Shown piece by piece: positions 55,072 to 64,000 of a stretch of 64,000 nucleotides of DNA. The translations under genes and the position numbers were made by a program. This DNA is from DATJGR01 sp963780795 (lineage in GTDB: Bacteria > Pseudomonadota > Gammaproteobacteria > Pseudomonadales > Azotimanducaceae): positions 1,302,001 to 1,366,000 of the forward strand of contig CAWADH010000008.1 in the NCBI GenBank assembly GCA_963780795.1. The letters run 5' to 3'. Within the stretch, counting starts at the first letter, position 1, and every line of letters begins with the position of its first letter. The notes beneath the pieces are model-generated. The model saw only the letters and a list, made by a program, of their open reading frames with translations, was not told the origin of the DNA and made no database searches.

Positions 55072-56147
55072 CAGCCCAACGAGTCGGCAAACCCTTTGAT
55101 GTCGCGAATCGTCGCCGCGTACACCTCCGGCATCGCGCCGCGGAAGATGCAGTCGCCGGCGTGACACGTGCCGTTCACGGTGCGGCTCACCGCGCTGACG
55201 CCCGCGTCGAGGAGCTTGCGGAAGTAGCGCAGTCCTTCGTCGCGCAGCGGGTCGAGCTGGTTCACCGAGATGACGTGCGGCGGCAGATCGCGCAGGTCGG
55301 CGGTGGTCGCGTGATACGGCCACGCAAGCGCATTGGTCGCATTCGCACCGGTCGGGTCGTATACGCGGACGAGGATCGACATCAGCGCGCAGCCGATGAA
55401 GTAGTCGTCGTTCTCCTGCAGCGACATCAGTTCGCGCGGCTTCTGCGCGTACCCACCGTAAATGTACGGGCACTGCGCGTACACGCCGTCGATCTGCGCG
55501 ATGCGGCCATCGCGCTTCGCCTTCAGCGTCGTCGCGAGCGTGAGGTTGCCGCCACCGGATTCGCCGGAGACGATCAGTTTCGAAATTCCCAATCGCGCCT
55601 TGTTGTCGGTCACCCACTGCAGCGCACTGGCGCAGTCGTTCAATCCTGCCGGAAACGGATGCGATCCGAGTTTGCCGGCGCCGTTGCGGAACTCGACGCC
55701 GATCACCACCATGCCGGCCGCTGCGAGTTCGTCACGCCAGCGCACGTACTGTGTGTCTGCGGCCGCGCCGATGACCATGCCGCCGCCGTGCAGATGCAGC
55801 ATGCCCGACGTCGGAGCGCGCGCCGACGTCGGTCGATGGATGAACAACTTGATCGGGTTGCCGTCCACGCCGCGGATGGTTTCGGTCGTCGACGTCGCGC
55901 CGTTCACCGGCGGCAGCGACGCAATCAAGGCCTCGAACGCTCCGCCGAATCCGGCTTCGGCTTCTGCCGCGAACGCACGCAGTTGCTCGAGCGGTGCGCT
56001 GGCGTCGATCGGCGCCGGCGGTCCGGCAACATCGAGGCCGAGCGCCGCCATCGCGGCAAGCATCCGCGGATCGGCGCGCGGATCGTCGCGCAGCTGCATG
56101 GAAGGTGTGCCGAGCCGGCCGGGAAGGGTTGGAAGGGCTTGCGTCAT
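55071..56147 (-). CDS. hormone-sensitive-lipase family alpha/beta-hydrolase
   Basis: 358 residues from ATG 56147 with GAGG eight bases upstream. HSL-family motif H-G-G-G near residue 119, nucleophile G-E-S-G-G-G near 198, the acid residue in N-Q-L-D-P-L-R near 297, and the His in T-C-H-A-G near 327. Such carboxylesterases hydrolyse short acyl esters, sometimes of xenobiotics or steroid conjugates. No signal peptide. Overlaps the downstream DUF2541 start. Confidence 0.85.
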   Translation of the reverse strand: MTQALPTLPGRLGTPSMQLRDDPRADPRMLAAMAALGLDVAGPPAPIDASAPLEQLRAFAAEAEAGFGGAFEALIASLPPVNGATSTTETIRGVDGNPIKLFIHRPTSARAPTSGMLHLHGGGMVIGAAADTQYVRWRDELAAAGMVVIGVEFRNGAGKLGSHPFPAGLNDCASALQWVTDNKARLGISKLIVSGESGGGNLTLATTLKAKRDGRIAQIDGVYAQCPYIYGGYAQKPRELMSLQENDDYFIGCALMSILVRVYDPTGANATNALAWPYHATTADLRDLPPHVISVNQLDPLRDEGLRYFRKLLDAGVSAVSRTVNGTCHAGDCIFRGAMPEVYAATIRDIKGFADSLG

Positions 56148-56193
56148 CGCTTGGACCTCGTCGCGTGCGTGTCGGCGAGGATGGTGCATCCGA

Positions 56194-56811
56194 TCAGGCT
56201 TTGTCGAGGCGCGGTTTCCCGCTTTTCTCGCGCATGAACGCCGCGCCGCGCGCCGACAACCGGTATCCCACCTCGAGGCTCTCGGTCAGCCCCAACTCCT
56301 TCAGACGGCGCACGTGCGCTTTGAAGGTCGGCGTATCCCAGCCGATGCGCGCTGCGAGATCGCCGGCGCGCGTGCCGGGCGATGTTTCGATCAACGACAT
56401 GAAGCGTCGCGTCCACGCACCGTTGGTCGATCGGCGGTCCATCGAATCCAGCCGCGCGGCCAGTTGGTTCGACTCGTCTTCGCCCGCGGCCCGACGTGCA
56501 AGCTCTGCGCGCGGATCCGGTGCGCCGACACCGGCATAGCGAAGTTCGATGCGGTACAACGTGCCGGCCGCGCGCGCCTTCACCTGCATGTAGTCGCGCA
56601 GTTCCTGCAGCGTGGCGAAGCCTGCGCGCTTCGCATCGCGCAGCGTGATTGCGGCTTCGTCGATCTCCTCGAGGCGCGTCACGTCCACGAAGCCGATCTG
56701 CGGCACGCGGTAACGGTGCCCGGCAACGGCCTGCGGTCGCGCCCAGCGGCGGAACGTCAGCGTCACATCGCCGGATTTGATCGCATCGGCGAAACGTCGT
56801 TCGAATTGCAT
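56194..56811 (-). CDS. ASCH/PUA-like domain protein with C-terminal winged helix
   Basis: 205 residues. The N-terminal 95 residues (F-A-D-A-I-K-S-G-D-V-T-L-T-F-R-R-W near residue 7) match the ASCH fold, a PUA-related RNA- or nucleotide-binding domain. Residues about 125-195 look like a winged helix (G-T-R-A-G-D-L-A-A-R-I-G, then H-V-R-R-L-K-E-L-G-L). The pair suggests nucleic-acid binding; the target is unknown. Lies between ygiQ and the hydrolase gene on the same strand. Confidence 0.7.
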   Translation of the reverse strand: MQFERRFADAIKSGDVTLTFRRWARPQAVAGHRYRVPQIGFVDVTRLEEIDEAAITLRDAKRAGFATLQELRDYMQVKARAAGTLYRIELRYAGVGAPDPRAELARRAAGEDESNQLAARLDSMDRRSTNGAWTRRFMSLIETSPGTRAGDLAARIGWDTPTFKAHVRRLKELGLTESLEVGYRLSARGAAFMREKSGKPRLDKA

Positions 56812-56837
56812 GCCGCGAGTCTACCTCGCGCAAGTTC

Positions 56838-58940
56838 TCAGCGAACGTGCTGTGTGCGGAACGGCCGCTTGCGCTTGCCTTCGGCGTCGCCGGTGTCCTT
56901 CGGCTGGAAGCGCGGCACAAGGTGCTTCTTGCCGTTGCCGATCAGCTCCGCCCGACCCATACGGTGCAATGCCTCGCGCAGCTGCGGCCAATTGTTGGGA
57001 TCGTGGTAGCGCAGGAAGGCCTTGTGCAACCTGCGTTGCTTCAGACCCTTGACCGCCACCACGTCTTCGCTGTCGCGCGTTACCTTCCGCAGCGGGTTCT
57101 TACCGGAATGCCACATCGCCGTTGCGGTCGCCATCGGACCCGGCAGAAACGCCTGTACCTGATCAGCGCGATAGCCGTTCTGCTTCAGCCACAGCGCGAG
57201 CTCGAGCATGTCGTCGTCGGTGGTGCCAGGATGCGCGGCGATGAAATAGGGGATGAGGTACTGCTCCTTACCTGCCTCGTTAGAGAACTTGTCGAACAGC
57301 TCCTTGAACTTGTAGTAGGTGCCGACACCAGGCTTCATCATCTTCGACAGCGGCCCTTCGCCGATCGCTTCCGGCGCAATCTTCAGATAACCGCCGGTGT
57401 GATGCTGCGCGAGCTCCTTCACATACTCGGGCGACTCGATCGCGAGGTCATATCGCACGCCGGATGCGATCAGCACCTTCTTGATGCCGGGCAGCGCGCG
57501 CGCCTTGCGATACAGCTCGATCAGCGGCGCATGGTTGGTGTCGAGATTCGGACACACGCCCGGGTAGACGCAGGACGGTCTACGACACGCCGACTCGATC
57601 TCGCGGCTCTTGCACGCGAGCCGATACATGTTCGCGGTGGGTCCACCGAGGTCCGAAATGACGCCGGTGAAGCCTTCGACAGTATCGCGGATCGTTTCGA
57701 TCTCGCGCAGCACCGACGCCTCGGAGCGGCTCTGGATGATGCGGCCCTCGTGTTCGGTGATCGAACAGAACGTGCAGCCGCCGAAGCATCCGCGCTGAAT
57801 CGCAACCGAGAAGCGGATCATTTCCCACGCTGGGATCTTCGCTTCGCCGTAACACGGATGCGGCGCGCGCGCATACGCCAATTCGTATACCGCGTCGAAC
57901 TCTTTCATCGTCAGCGGAATCGGCGGCGGATTCAGCCACACGTCCTGCGTGCCGTGGCGCTGCACCAACGGCCGCGCGTTGCCGGGATTCGATTCCATGT
58001 GCAGGATGCGTGACGCGTGCGCATACAGCACCGCATCGTCGCGGACCGCCTCGTAGGCCGGTAACCGGATCACGCTGACGTCTCTCTTCGCGCTGGGCAC
58101 GTCGCGCACGAACCGGACGACTTGCGGCGCATCGACGCCAACGACCCCGTCCGGCTGCGTCGTTGCCTGCGACGGCGACATCGCGTAAGGGTCGGGATGC
58201 GGCGTTACCGGCCCGGGTGAATCCAGATGCGTAGAGTCCACCTCGATCCAGCCGTCGGGTGCCCGGTCGAGCACGAACACCGTGCCGCGCACGTCGTCGA
58301 TCGCATCGATCGATTCACCGGCCGCCAGTCGATGCGCCACTTCCGCCAACGCGCGTTCGGCGTTGCCGTACAACAGCATGTCGGCTTTTGCATCGAGCAA
58401 TACCGAGCGTCTGACTTTCTCCGACCAGTAATCGAAGTGCGCGATGCGACGCAGGCTCGCTTCGATGCCACCGATGACGATCGGCACGTCGTTGAACGCT
58501 TCGCGCGCGCGTTGCGCGTAGACGATCACGCTGCGATCGGGTCGGCTGCCCGCTTTGCCGCCGGGCGTATACGCGTCGTCGCTGCGGATGCGCCGATCCG
58601 CGGTGTAGCGGTTCACCATCGAGTCCATGTTGCCCGCGGTGATGCCGAAAAACAGATTCGGCCGACCGAGCCGCGCAAAGTCGGCGGCGCTGCGCCAGTC
58701 CGGCTGCGCGATCACGCCGACACGAAAGCCCTGCGCTTCGAGCAGGCGCCCGACGACCGCCATGCCGAAGCTCGGATGATCAACGTACGCGTCGCCGGTG
58801 ACGATGACGACGTCGCACGAGTCCCAGCCGAGCGCTTCCATCTCTGCCGCGGTGGTCGGCAGAAACGGCGCCGTACCGAAGCGGTGCGCCCAGTATTTGC
58901 GATAGGAGAACAACGGTTTGGCGGCGTGCATGAGCGGCAT
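56838..58940 (-). CDS. ygiQ: YgiQ family radical SAM protein
   Basis: 700 residues from ATG 58940 (an ATG at 58931 is also possible). UPF0313: an N-terminal domain with P-F-L-P-T-T near residue 24, the radical SAM cluster Q-R-G-C-F-G-G-C-T-F-C-S near 367-378 (CxxxCxxC), and a C-terminal tail with G-P-M-A-T-A-T-A-M-W. It belongs to radical SAM enzymes of unknown substrate. The upstream MFS gene ends 1 bp away, so they are co-transcribed. Confidence 0.93.
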   Translation of the reverse strand: MPLMHAAKPLFSYRKYWAHRFGTAPFLPTTAAEMEALGWDSCDVVIVTGDAYVDHPSFGMAVVGRLLEAQGFRVGVIAQPDWRSAADFARLGRPNLFFGITAGNMDSMVNRYTADRRIRSDDAYTPGGKAGSRPDRSVIVYAQRAREAFNDVPIVIGGIEASLRRIAHFDYWSEKVRRSVLLDAKADMLLYGNAERALAEVAHRLAAGESIDAIDDVRGTVFVLDRAPDGWIEVDSTHLDSPGPVTPHPDPYAMSPSQATTQPDGVVGVDAPQVVRFVRDVPSAKRDVSVIRLPAYEAVRDDAVLYAHASRILHMESNPGNARPLVQRHGTQDVWLNPPPIPLTMKEFDAVYELAYARAPHPCYGEAKIPAWEMIRFSVAIQRGCFGGCTFCSITEHEGRIIQSRSEASVLREIETIRDTVEGFTGVISDLGGPTANMYRLACKSREIESACRRPSCVYPGVCPNLDTNHAPLIELYRKARALPGIKKVLIASGVRYDLAIESPEYVKELAQHHTGGYLKIAPEAIGEGPLSKMMKPGVGTYYKFKELFDKFSNEAGKEQYLIPYFIAAHPGTTDDDMLELALWLKQNGYRADQVQAFLPGPMATATAMWHSGKNPLRKVTRDSEDVVAVKGLKQRRLHKAFLRYHDPNNWPQLREALHRMGRAELIGNGKKHLVPRFQPKDTGDAEGKRKRPFRTQHVR

Positions 58941-58941
58941 T

Positions 58942-60246
58942 CTATGCCTGCCGTATGTCCATGCGGACTTCGTGCCGCAGTGTGTTGAAGCCACGCCAAG
59001 CCATCACGCCGAGCAGCGCGGACACGATGAACAGATATGGGCCGAGTCCCGGCATTTCCGGCAACACCATACCCTCACTCCACCCGACATACAGCGCCAT
59101 GCCGAGGAACGGCGCGAACGCGCCGCGCACGCCGGTGAGCGTCACGTGAATGCCCATGTAAGCGGCCAGCTGATCGCGCGGCGCGAAGTCGTTGTGGCCG
59201 AGTTGCCACGCGAGCGAGCCGCCGCCGTTGACGATGCCGTTCACGAGCCGCCCTGCGGCGATCCACGCGAGCGACCCGGTCAGCGCACCCCAGAACATGA
59301 TCAGCACGCCGAGCACCCACATCGCGTTCTGCCGTGCGCGGAACTCGGCGACGTGCACGCGATCGAGATAACGACCCCACAACGGCAACGTGATCAGGTT
59401 CATCGCAAACGGAATGATCATGATGATGCCGATGCTGACGACGTAGCTCGCGCCGAGTTGCTTCGACACCAGATAGACGAGCGCCGGCTCCAGCATCATC
59501 GCTGCGACGCCGGACGTGAACTGGTGCAGCTGATAGCGCGCGTATTTACGATCGGCGCGCAGAATCTGCACGAAGCCGTTGCGTCCGTCCTGGTCGTTGT
59601 CACTCTGCCGTTCGAGCACGCGATGTCGCAATTCACCCTGCACCTTCACGCGCGAAAACGACCACACGCCGATCGTTCCGACGAGCGCGCCCGCCCCGTA
59701 CAGCCAGCGGTAATTCTCCGGATGCGCATCGAGGATCATGCCGGCGATGCTCGTCGTCAGCACCGTGATCAGACTGGACAGCACCTGCAGACGACTGGTG
59801 ACGCGCGCTCGCAGGTGTCGACCGTAGTTGAGGCTCCACGTGACGCTGCGCGCAGTGATGACGCCGGCGATCAACAAGCGGCCGAGGATGACGCTGCACA
59901 CCAGCACCGTGGCGCCGACGGATGAGCGCGGGCTCAACGCCACCGCGAACACGCACACAAGCACCAACCCCTGCAGCGTGACTACCATCGGCACTTTCGA
60001 GCGTGCGCTCGCGATGCGATTCCAGACGAAGCTCGACAGGTTGCCGAACATCGGCGATGCCGAAATCACCGCGAGCAGCCACGGCGCAACGTCGAACGTC
60101 TTCGCCGCCACCACGGCGGCGAAGCCGCCTTCGATCAGGCTCAACGCAACCGGCAGCGTGCATTCGGTGAGCTGTTCGGCCCGGAACGTGCGCGCGATCG
60201 CCGGAGGTAATCCCGGTACCGCGAGGAGACGTTGCAAAACGCGCAT
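58942..60246 (-). CDS. MFS transporter of unknown substrate
   Basis: 434 residues with about ten to twelve hydrophobic helices and a central cytoplasmic loop (residues about 205-235). No substrate-indicating motif recognised. Just upstream of the start lies a tandem 12-mer (TCTTCACGGAAC on this strand, 2.7 copies, 60253-60285), whose last copy may supply the ribosome-binding site. Ends 1 bp before ygiQ. Confidence 0.75.
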   Translation of the reverse strand: MRVLQRLLAVPGLPPAIARTFRAEQLTECTLPVALSLIEGGFAAVVAAKTFDVAPWLLAVISASPMFGNLSSFVWNRIASARSKVPMVVTLQGLVLVCVFAVALSPRSSVGATVLVCSVILGRLLIAGVITARSVTWSLNYGRHLRARVTSRLQVLSSLITVLTTSIAGMILDAHPENYRWLYGAGALVGTIGVWSFSRVKVQGELRHRVLERQSDNDQDGRNGFVQILRADRKYARYQLHQFTSGVAAMMLEPALVYLVSKQLGASYVVSIGIIMIIPFAMNLITLPLWGRYLDRVHVAEFRARQNAMWVLGVLIMFWGALTGSLAWIAAGRLVNGIVNGGGSLAWQLGHNDFAPRDQLAAYMGIHVTLTGVRGAFAPFLGMALYVGWSEGMVLPEMPGLGPYLFIVSALLGVMAWRGFNTLRHEVRMDIRQA

Positions 60247-60328
60247 CCCGATGTTCCGTGAAGAGTTCCGTGAAGAGATCCGTGGGGCTGACGACCCGCT
60301 CTAAGGCGACCTTGCTGGTGTCGCTCCG

Positions 60329-61480
60329 CTACGCCGCGGCGCGCGCCGCCGCAACGGCGCCGCTGCGGCCGAGAATCGCTTCCATCGCGCTCAGGAAGTA
60401 CAAGACGTTGCGCCGGCACGCGCTCTGTCCCATGAGGCCGACGCGCCATACTTTGCCCGCCAGCGCGCCGAGCCCTGCGCCGATCTCGAGATCGAATTCG
60501 TTCAGCAGCGCGCGACGTACGTCGGCTTCCACCACGCCATCGGGCACTACGATCGAGTTCAGCTGCGGCAGCCGCGACTGCGCGTCGACGAAGAACTGCA
60601 GGCCGATTGCTTCGACGCCGGCGCGCAATGCCGCGTGTTCGCGCGCGTGGCGCGCCCACGAGTTCTCGAGACCTTCCTCTTCGAGCATCACCAGCGCTTC
60701 GTGCAGGCCATACAGCGCGTTCACCGGCGCGGTGTGGTGGTACACACGCGCGCCTTCGCCGCCCCAATACGCCATGACGAGGTTCAGATCGAGAAACCAG
60801 CTCTGCACCGGCGCGTTGCGTTTGCGGATCGCATCGACCGCGCGCGGGCTCATCGTCACCGGCGAAATGCCGGGCGGACACGACAGACACTTCTGCGTGC
60901 CGGAATACACCGCGTCGGCGCCCCACGCGTCGACCTCGAGCGGCACGCCGCCGAGCGAGGTCACCGCATCGACGATCGACAGGCAATCGTGCTCGCGGGC
61001 AACCCGGCACAGCGTTTGCGCATCGGAGCGTGCGCCGGTCGACGTTTCGGCGTGCACGAATGCGACGATCTTCGTATCCGGGTGCTTGGCAAGCGCCTCA
61101 CTGACCTTGTTCGGGTCTACCGGCGCACCCCAGGCGTCTTCGACCAGCACCGCCTCGCCGCCGATGCGTCGCACGTTTTCCTTCATCCGCCCGCCGAACA
61201 CGCCGTTCACGCAGACGATGACCTTGTCGCCCGGCTCGATCAGATTCACGAAACACGTTTCCATTCCGGCCGAACCCGGCGCCGACACCGGCATAGTCAT
61301 CGCGTTGCGCGTGCGAAACGCGTTCTGCAGCATCGCTTTCACTTCGTCCATCATGCGGACGAATTCCGGATCGAGGTGGCCGATCGTCGGTCGCGCCAGC
61401 GCCGCCAGCACACGCGAACTGACGTCCGACGGACCGGGACCCATCAGCGTTCGCTGCGGCGGAATGAAACTGTTAGTCAT
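60329..61480 (-). CDS. class V aminotransferase, serine-glyoxylate/alanine-glyoxylate type
   Basis: 383 residues. PLP-dependent: the Schiff-base Lys is in S-G-T-Q-K-C-L-S-C-P-P-G near residue 195, with D-A-V-T-S-L-G-G near 170 and G-P-G-P-S-D-V near 14. This group moves amino groups from serine or alanine to glyoxylate and also includes 2-aminoethylphosphonate relatives; the PPG after the Lys favours the glyoxylate enzymes. It lies just after the terminator of the ribosomal alpha operon, so it needs its own promoter. Confidence 0.87.
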   Translation of the reverse strand: MTNSFIPPQRTLMGPGPSDVSSRVLAALARPTIGHLDPEFVRMMDEVKAMLQNAFRTRNAMTMPVSAPGSAGMETCFVNLIEPGDKVIVCVNGVFGGRMKENVRRIGGEAVLVEDAWGAPVDPNKVSEALAKHPDTKIVAFVHAETSTGARSDAQTLCRVAREHDCLSIVDAVTSLGGVPLEVDAWGADAVYSGTQKCLSCPPGISPVTMSPRAVDAIRKRNAPVQSWFLDLNLVMAYWGGEGARVYHHTAPVNALYGLHEALVMLEEEGLENSWARHAREHAALRAGVEAIGLQFFVDAQSRLPQLNSIVVPDGVVEADVRRALLNEFDLEIGAGLGALAGKVWRVGLMGQSACRRNVLYFLSAMEAILGRSGAVAAARAAA

Positions 61481-61506
61481 CTACTGTCTCCGAAACTGCT
61501 GCTGCC

Positions 61507-61535
61507 AAAAACAAAAAGCCGGACGATGTCCGGCT
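61507..61535 (-). terminator. Rho-independent terminator of the alpha operon
   Basis: Minus strand: AGCCGGAC (61535-61528 complement), ATC loop, GTCCGGCT, then TTTTGTTTTT (to 61507). 25 bp past the rplQ stop. A textbook stem and U-tract. Confidence 0.92.
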
Positions 61536-61559
61536 CTTGCTCATCTTTTCAGGACGCCG

Positions 61560-61967
61560 TCAGTCCTGTGAATCGTCCGCCGAATCGTCGGATGCGTCTT
61601 CCACTGCCACCGGACGGTCTACGAGTTCGATATATGCCATCGGCGCGTTGTCGCCTTGTCGATAGCCGCATTTCAGGATGCGCGTGTAGCCGCCGGGACG
61701 CCCCTGATAGCGCGGGCCGAGTTCGTCGAACAATTTGCCCACGGTGCGGTCGCTGCGCGTGCGATTGAAGATCAACCGGCGGTTCGCCACCGAATCCTCT
61801 TTCGCCATCGTGATCAGCGGTTCGGCGACGCGACGCAGCTCTTTCGCGCGCGGCAACGTCGTCTTGATCAGCTCGTGCTCGATCAGCGACACGGCCAGGT
61901 TGCGCAGCATCGAATCGCGATGCGCACCCGGCATGTTGAAGTGACGTCCACTCTTACGATGGCGCAT
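61560..61967 (-). CDS. rplQ: 50S ribosomal protein L17
   Basis: 135 residues. M-R-H-R-K-S-G-R-H-F-N, then R-N-L-A-V-S-L-I-E-H-E and G-G-Y-T-R-I-L-K are the family hallmarks. An Asp/Ser-rich acidic tail (residues 122-135) extends beyond the E. coli length of 127. Last gene of the alpha operon. Confidence 0.97.
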   Translation of the reverse strand: MRHRKSGRHFNMPGAHRDSMLRNLAVSLIEHELIKTTLPRAKELRRVAEPLITMAKEDSVANRRLIFNRTRSDRTVGKLFDELGPRYQGRPGGYTRILKCGYRQGDNAPMAYIELVDRPVAVEDASDDSADDSQD

Positions 61968-62008
61968 TTACCTGAGTTCCTGTTGTTCTGCTTTGCTCGC
62001 GGCTCGAA

Positions 62009-63007
62009 TCAGGCGACTTTGTCGTCGCGCAGACCCGACGGCGGCCAGTTTTCGAGACGCATGCCGAGCGACAGACCGCGCGAGGCGAGCACGTCCTTGA
62101 TCTCGGTCAGCGACTTCTTGCCTAGGTTCGGCGTCTTCAGCAACTCGACTTCGGTGCGCTGAATCAGGTCGCCGATGTAATAGATGTTCTCGGCTTTCAG
62201 ACAGTTCGCCGAACGCACGGTCAATTCGAGGTCGTCGACCGGACGCATCAGGATCGGATCGATCTCGTCGTGCTTCTCGACCGCTTCCGGTTCGCCTTCG
62301 CTTTCGAGATCGACGAACACGGCGAGCTGCTGCTGCAGAATCGTCGCGGCGCGGCGGATCGCTTCTTCCGGGTCGATGGTGCCGTTCGTTTCGAGATCGA
62401 GGATCAGCTTGTCGAGGTTGGTGCGCTGCTCGACCCGCGCGTTCTCGACGGTGTACGAAACACGCCGCATCGGGCTGAACGTCGCATCGAGGCGCAGCAC
62501 GCCGATCGCACGCGATTCTTCTTCTTCGACTTCTTCGCGGTTCTCCGCCGGCTCGTAGCCGCGGCCGCGATTGATCTTCACTTCCATCTTGATCGCGCCG
62601 TTTTCGTTCAGCGTGCAGATGAGGTGATCCGGATTGACGATTTCGACGTCCTGCGTCAGCTGGAAGTCGCCGGCCGTAACCGGACCGCCGCCTTTCTTCG
62701 ACAGCGTGATGACCGCTTCATCGGCGTTGTGCAGCAATACGCTGACGCCTTTGAGGTTCAACAGAATGTCGATCACATCCTCTTGCACACCTTCCATCGC
62801 GCTGTATTCGTGCAGCACGTTGTCGATCTGCACTTCCGTAATCGCGCAGCCGGGCATCGACGACAGCAGAATGCGCCGCAGCGTGTTGCCCAACGTGTGA
62901 CCGAAGCCGCGCTCGAGCGGCTCGAGCGTCACGCGAGCGCGTGTCGGTCCGAGCTCTTGTACATCGATATGACGGGGCGTCAGGAATTCATTCACCGACT
63001 GTGCCAT
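62009..63007 (-). CDS. rpoA: RNA polymerase alpha subunit
   Basis: 332 residues from ATG 63007; GGAG is nine bases upstream, whereas an ATG three codons earlier would abut that site. N-terminal dimerisation domain with G-H-T-L-G-N-T-L-R-R near residue 36, flexible linker near 240, and C-terminal domain with V-R-S-A-N-C-L-K near 265 and L-G-K-K-S-L-T-E-I near 297 (UP-element and activator contacts). Confidence 0.98.
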   Translation of the reverse strand: MAQSVNEFLTPRHIDVQELGPTRARVTLEPLERGFGHTLGNTLRRILLSSMPGCAITEVQIDNVLHEYSAMEGVQEDVIDILLNLKGVSVLLHNADEAVITLSKKGGGPVTAGDFQLTQDVEIVNPDHLICTLNENGAIKMEVKINRGRGYEPAENREEVEEEESRAIGVLRLDATFSPMRRVSYTVENARVEQRTNLDKLILDLETNGTIDPEEAIRRAATILQQQLAVFVDLESEGEPEAVEKHDEIDPILMRPVDDLELTVRSANCLKAENIYYIGDLIQRTEVELLKTPNLGKKSLTEIKDVLASRGLSLGMRLENWPPSGLRDDKVA

Positions 63008-63044
63008 TGATCCCATCTCCTTCCTTAAATCTTCGTCAAGCCTG

Positions 63045-63665
63045 TTACTTGGAGTACAACTCGACAATGAGATTCTCGTTGATCTCACTCGGCAGTTCGC
63101 CGCGGTCGGGCAGGCGCTTGAACACGCCTTGCATCTTCGTCGCGTCGACCTCTACCCATTCGATGGACCCGCGCTGTACGGCGAGTTCGAGGGCTGCCTG
63201 GATTCGCAATTGGCCGCGCGCTTTCTCGCGCACCGCGATCACGTCTTCCGGTTCGACCTGATAACTCGGAATGTTCACCGCTTTGCCGTTCACCAGAATC
63301 GCTTTGTGCGTGACGAGCTGGCGCGATTCCGCGCGCGTGCTGCCGAAACCCATCCGATAAACGACGTTGTCGAGGCGCGCCTCGAGGTTCATCAGCAGGT
63401 TTTCGCCGGTGGCGCCTTTCTGCCCTTCGGCCGACTTGTAGTAGTTGCGGAACTGGCGCTCGAGCACACCGTACAGACGACGCACCTTCTGCTTCTCGCG
63501 CAGCTGCACCGCGTAGTCCGACAACCGTGTGCGCCGCGCACCGTGCTGTCCGGGTACCGTCTCCGCTTTGCACTTCGAGTCGAGCGGCCGCACGCCGCTC
63601 TTCAGGAACAGATCGGTTCCCTCGCGCCGCGACAGTTTCAGTTTCGGGCCTAGATAACGGGCCAT
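63045..63665 (-). CDS. rpsD: 30S ribosomal protein S4
   Basis: 206 residues. M-A-R-Y-L-G-P-K-L-K-L-S-R-R-E-G at the start, and the S4 RNA-binding domain near residues 95-155 (R-L-D-N-V-V-Y-R, L-V-T-H-K-A-I-L-V-N-G). Primary 16S binder, and in gammaproteobacteria the translational repressor of this operon. The N-terminal zinc-less form. Between rpsK and rpoA. Confidence 0.97.
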   Translation of the reverse strand: MARYLGPKLKLSRREGTDLFLKSGVRPLDSKCKAETVPGQHGARRTRLSDYAVQLREKQKVRRLYGVLERQFRNYYKSAEGQKGATGENLLMNLEARLDNVVYRMGFGSTRAESRQLVTHKAILVNGKAVNIPSYQVEPEDVIAVREKARGQLRIQAALELAVQRGSIEWVEVDATKMQGVFKRLPDRGELPSEINENLIVELYSK

Positions 63666-63681
63666 CGTTCTCTCCTGATTC

Positions 63682-64000
63682 CTAAACGCGCCGCTTCTTC
63701 GGCGGCCGACACCCGTTGTGCGGGATCGGTGTCACGTCGGCAATGCTGTTGATCCGCAGGCCCGATGCATTCAGCGAACGCACCGCCGATTCACGTCCGG
63801 GGCCGGGGCCTTTCACGAAGACGTCCACGCTCTTCATGCCGTATTCCTGCGCGGCATTCGCAACGCGTTCTGCGGCGACCTGCGCGGCGAACGGCGTGCT
63901 CTTACGCGAACCACGGAAGCCGGTTGCACCCGACGTGGCCCAGCACAGCGCGTTTCCCTGACGATCGGTGATGGTGATCATCGTGTTGTTGAACGACGCC
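63682..64000 (-). CDS. rpsK: 30S ribosomal protein S11 (5' part outside window)
   Basis: The C-terminal 105 residues or so are present; the frame continues to the right edge with A-S-F-N-N-T preceding M-I-T-I-T-D-R, as in S11, so the ATG at 63981 is internal. G-R-E-S-A-V-R and H-N-G-C-R-P-P-K-K-R-R-V end the protein. 16 bp before rpsD. Confidence 0.96.
   Translation of the reverse strand, partial: ASFNNTMITITDRQGNALCWATSGATGFRGSRKSTPFAAQVAAERVANAAQEYGMKSVDVFVKGPGPGRESAVRSLNASGLRINSIADVTPIPHNGCRPPKKRRV

Overview
The window is GC-rich chromosomal DNA of a Gram-negative bacterium. Core gene order, outer-membrane biogenesis genes (lolB, rlpA, mltB) and the clusters hemA-prfA-prmC-moeB, rplY-pth-ychF and proA-nadD-rsfS-rlmH-mrdA-rodA-mltB-rlpA-dac-ybeD-lipB point to a gammaproteobacterium, perhaps near the Steroidobacterales/Nevskiales. 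The placement is inference from synteny and protein character; no 16S gene is present.

Layout. 1-20.7 kb holds accessory and metabolic genes: a truncated D-aminoacylase-like amidohydrolase; a three-gene retropepsin / inactive transglutaminase / ATP-grasp cassette; a quinol-monooxygenase-like protein; a second amidohydrolase; an M28 peptidase; hydrolases; a translationally overlapping VOC / AAA / VWA cluster; YccA and DksA-like proteins; an LLM oxidoreductase; an AmpG-like transporter; YceH; an M20 amidohydrolase and a Nudix hydrolase. 20.7-22.4 kb has small unknown genes and a DnaB-like ATPase. 22.4-31.3 kb is an integrative element of about 8.9 kb bounded by a perfect 48-bp direct repeat of the 3' part of tRNA-Met(CAT). 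It carries a NYN-domain RNase behind a promoter-terminator leader, a tyrosine integrase with a DUF4224 partner, an AlpA-like regulator, a CHC2 zinc-finger protein, a frameshifted RepA-type ATPase, a 1.6-kb gene-free stretch full of inverted repeats, and two cargo genes (secreted M20 amidohydrolase and OprB-type porin). From 31.3 kb on the window is core genome: tRNA-Met, ychF, pth, rplY, prs, tRNA-Gln and lolB (minus strand); hemA, prfA, a frameshifted prmC and moeB (plus strand); a long minus-strand run of cell-wall and ribosome-associated genes from the LON-domain gene to lipB; uppP, ssb, uvrA; a block of metabolic, ygiQ and transporter genes; and the distal alpha operon (rpsK-rpsD-rpoA-rplQ) running off the right edge.

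Functional themes. Minus-strand 40-47 kb groups elongasome peptidoglycan synthesis (PBP2, RodA), remodelling (MltB, RlpA, D,D-carboxypeptidase) and lipoate transfer. 31-39 kb groups tRNA recycling, nucleotide precursors, haem precursor synthesis and translation termination.

Most notable points: the integrative element with shared nonamers at both ends and by its int/xis promoter; the promoter-terminator-RNase arrangement ahead of the NYN gene, which resembles the layout of RNA-antitoxin loci; the palindrome-rich region behind its replication genes; single-indel frameshifts in repA and in the usually important prmC; absence of ispE from its usual place; and a retropepsin-like protein whose D-T-G motif reads D-T-T.
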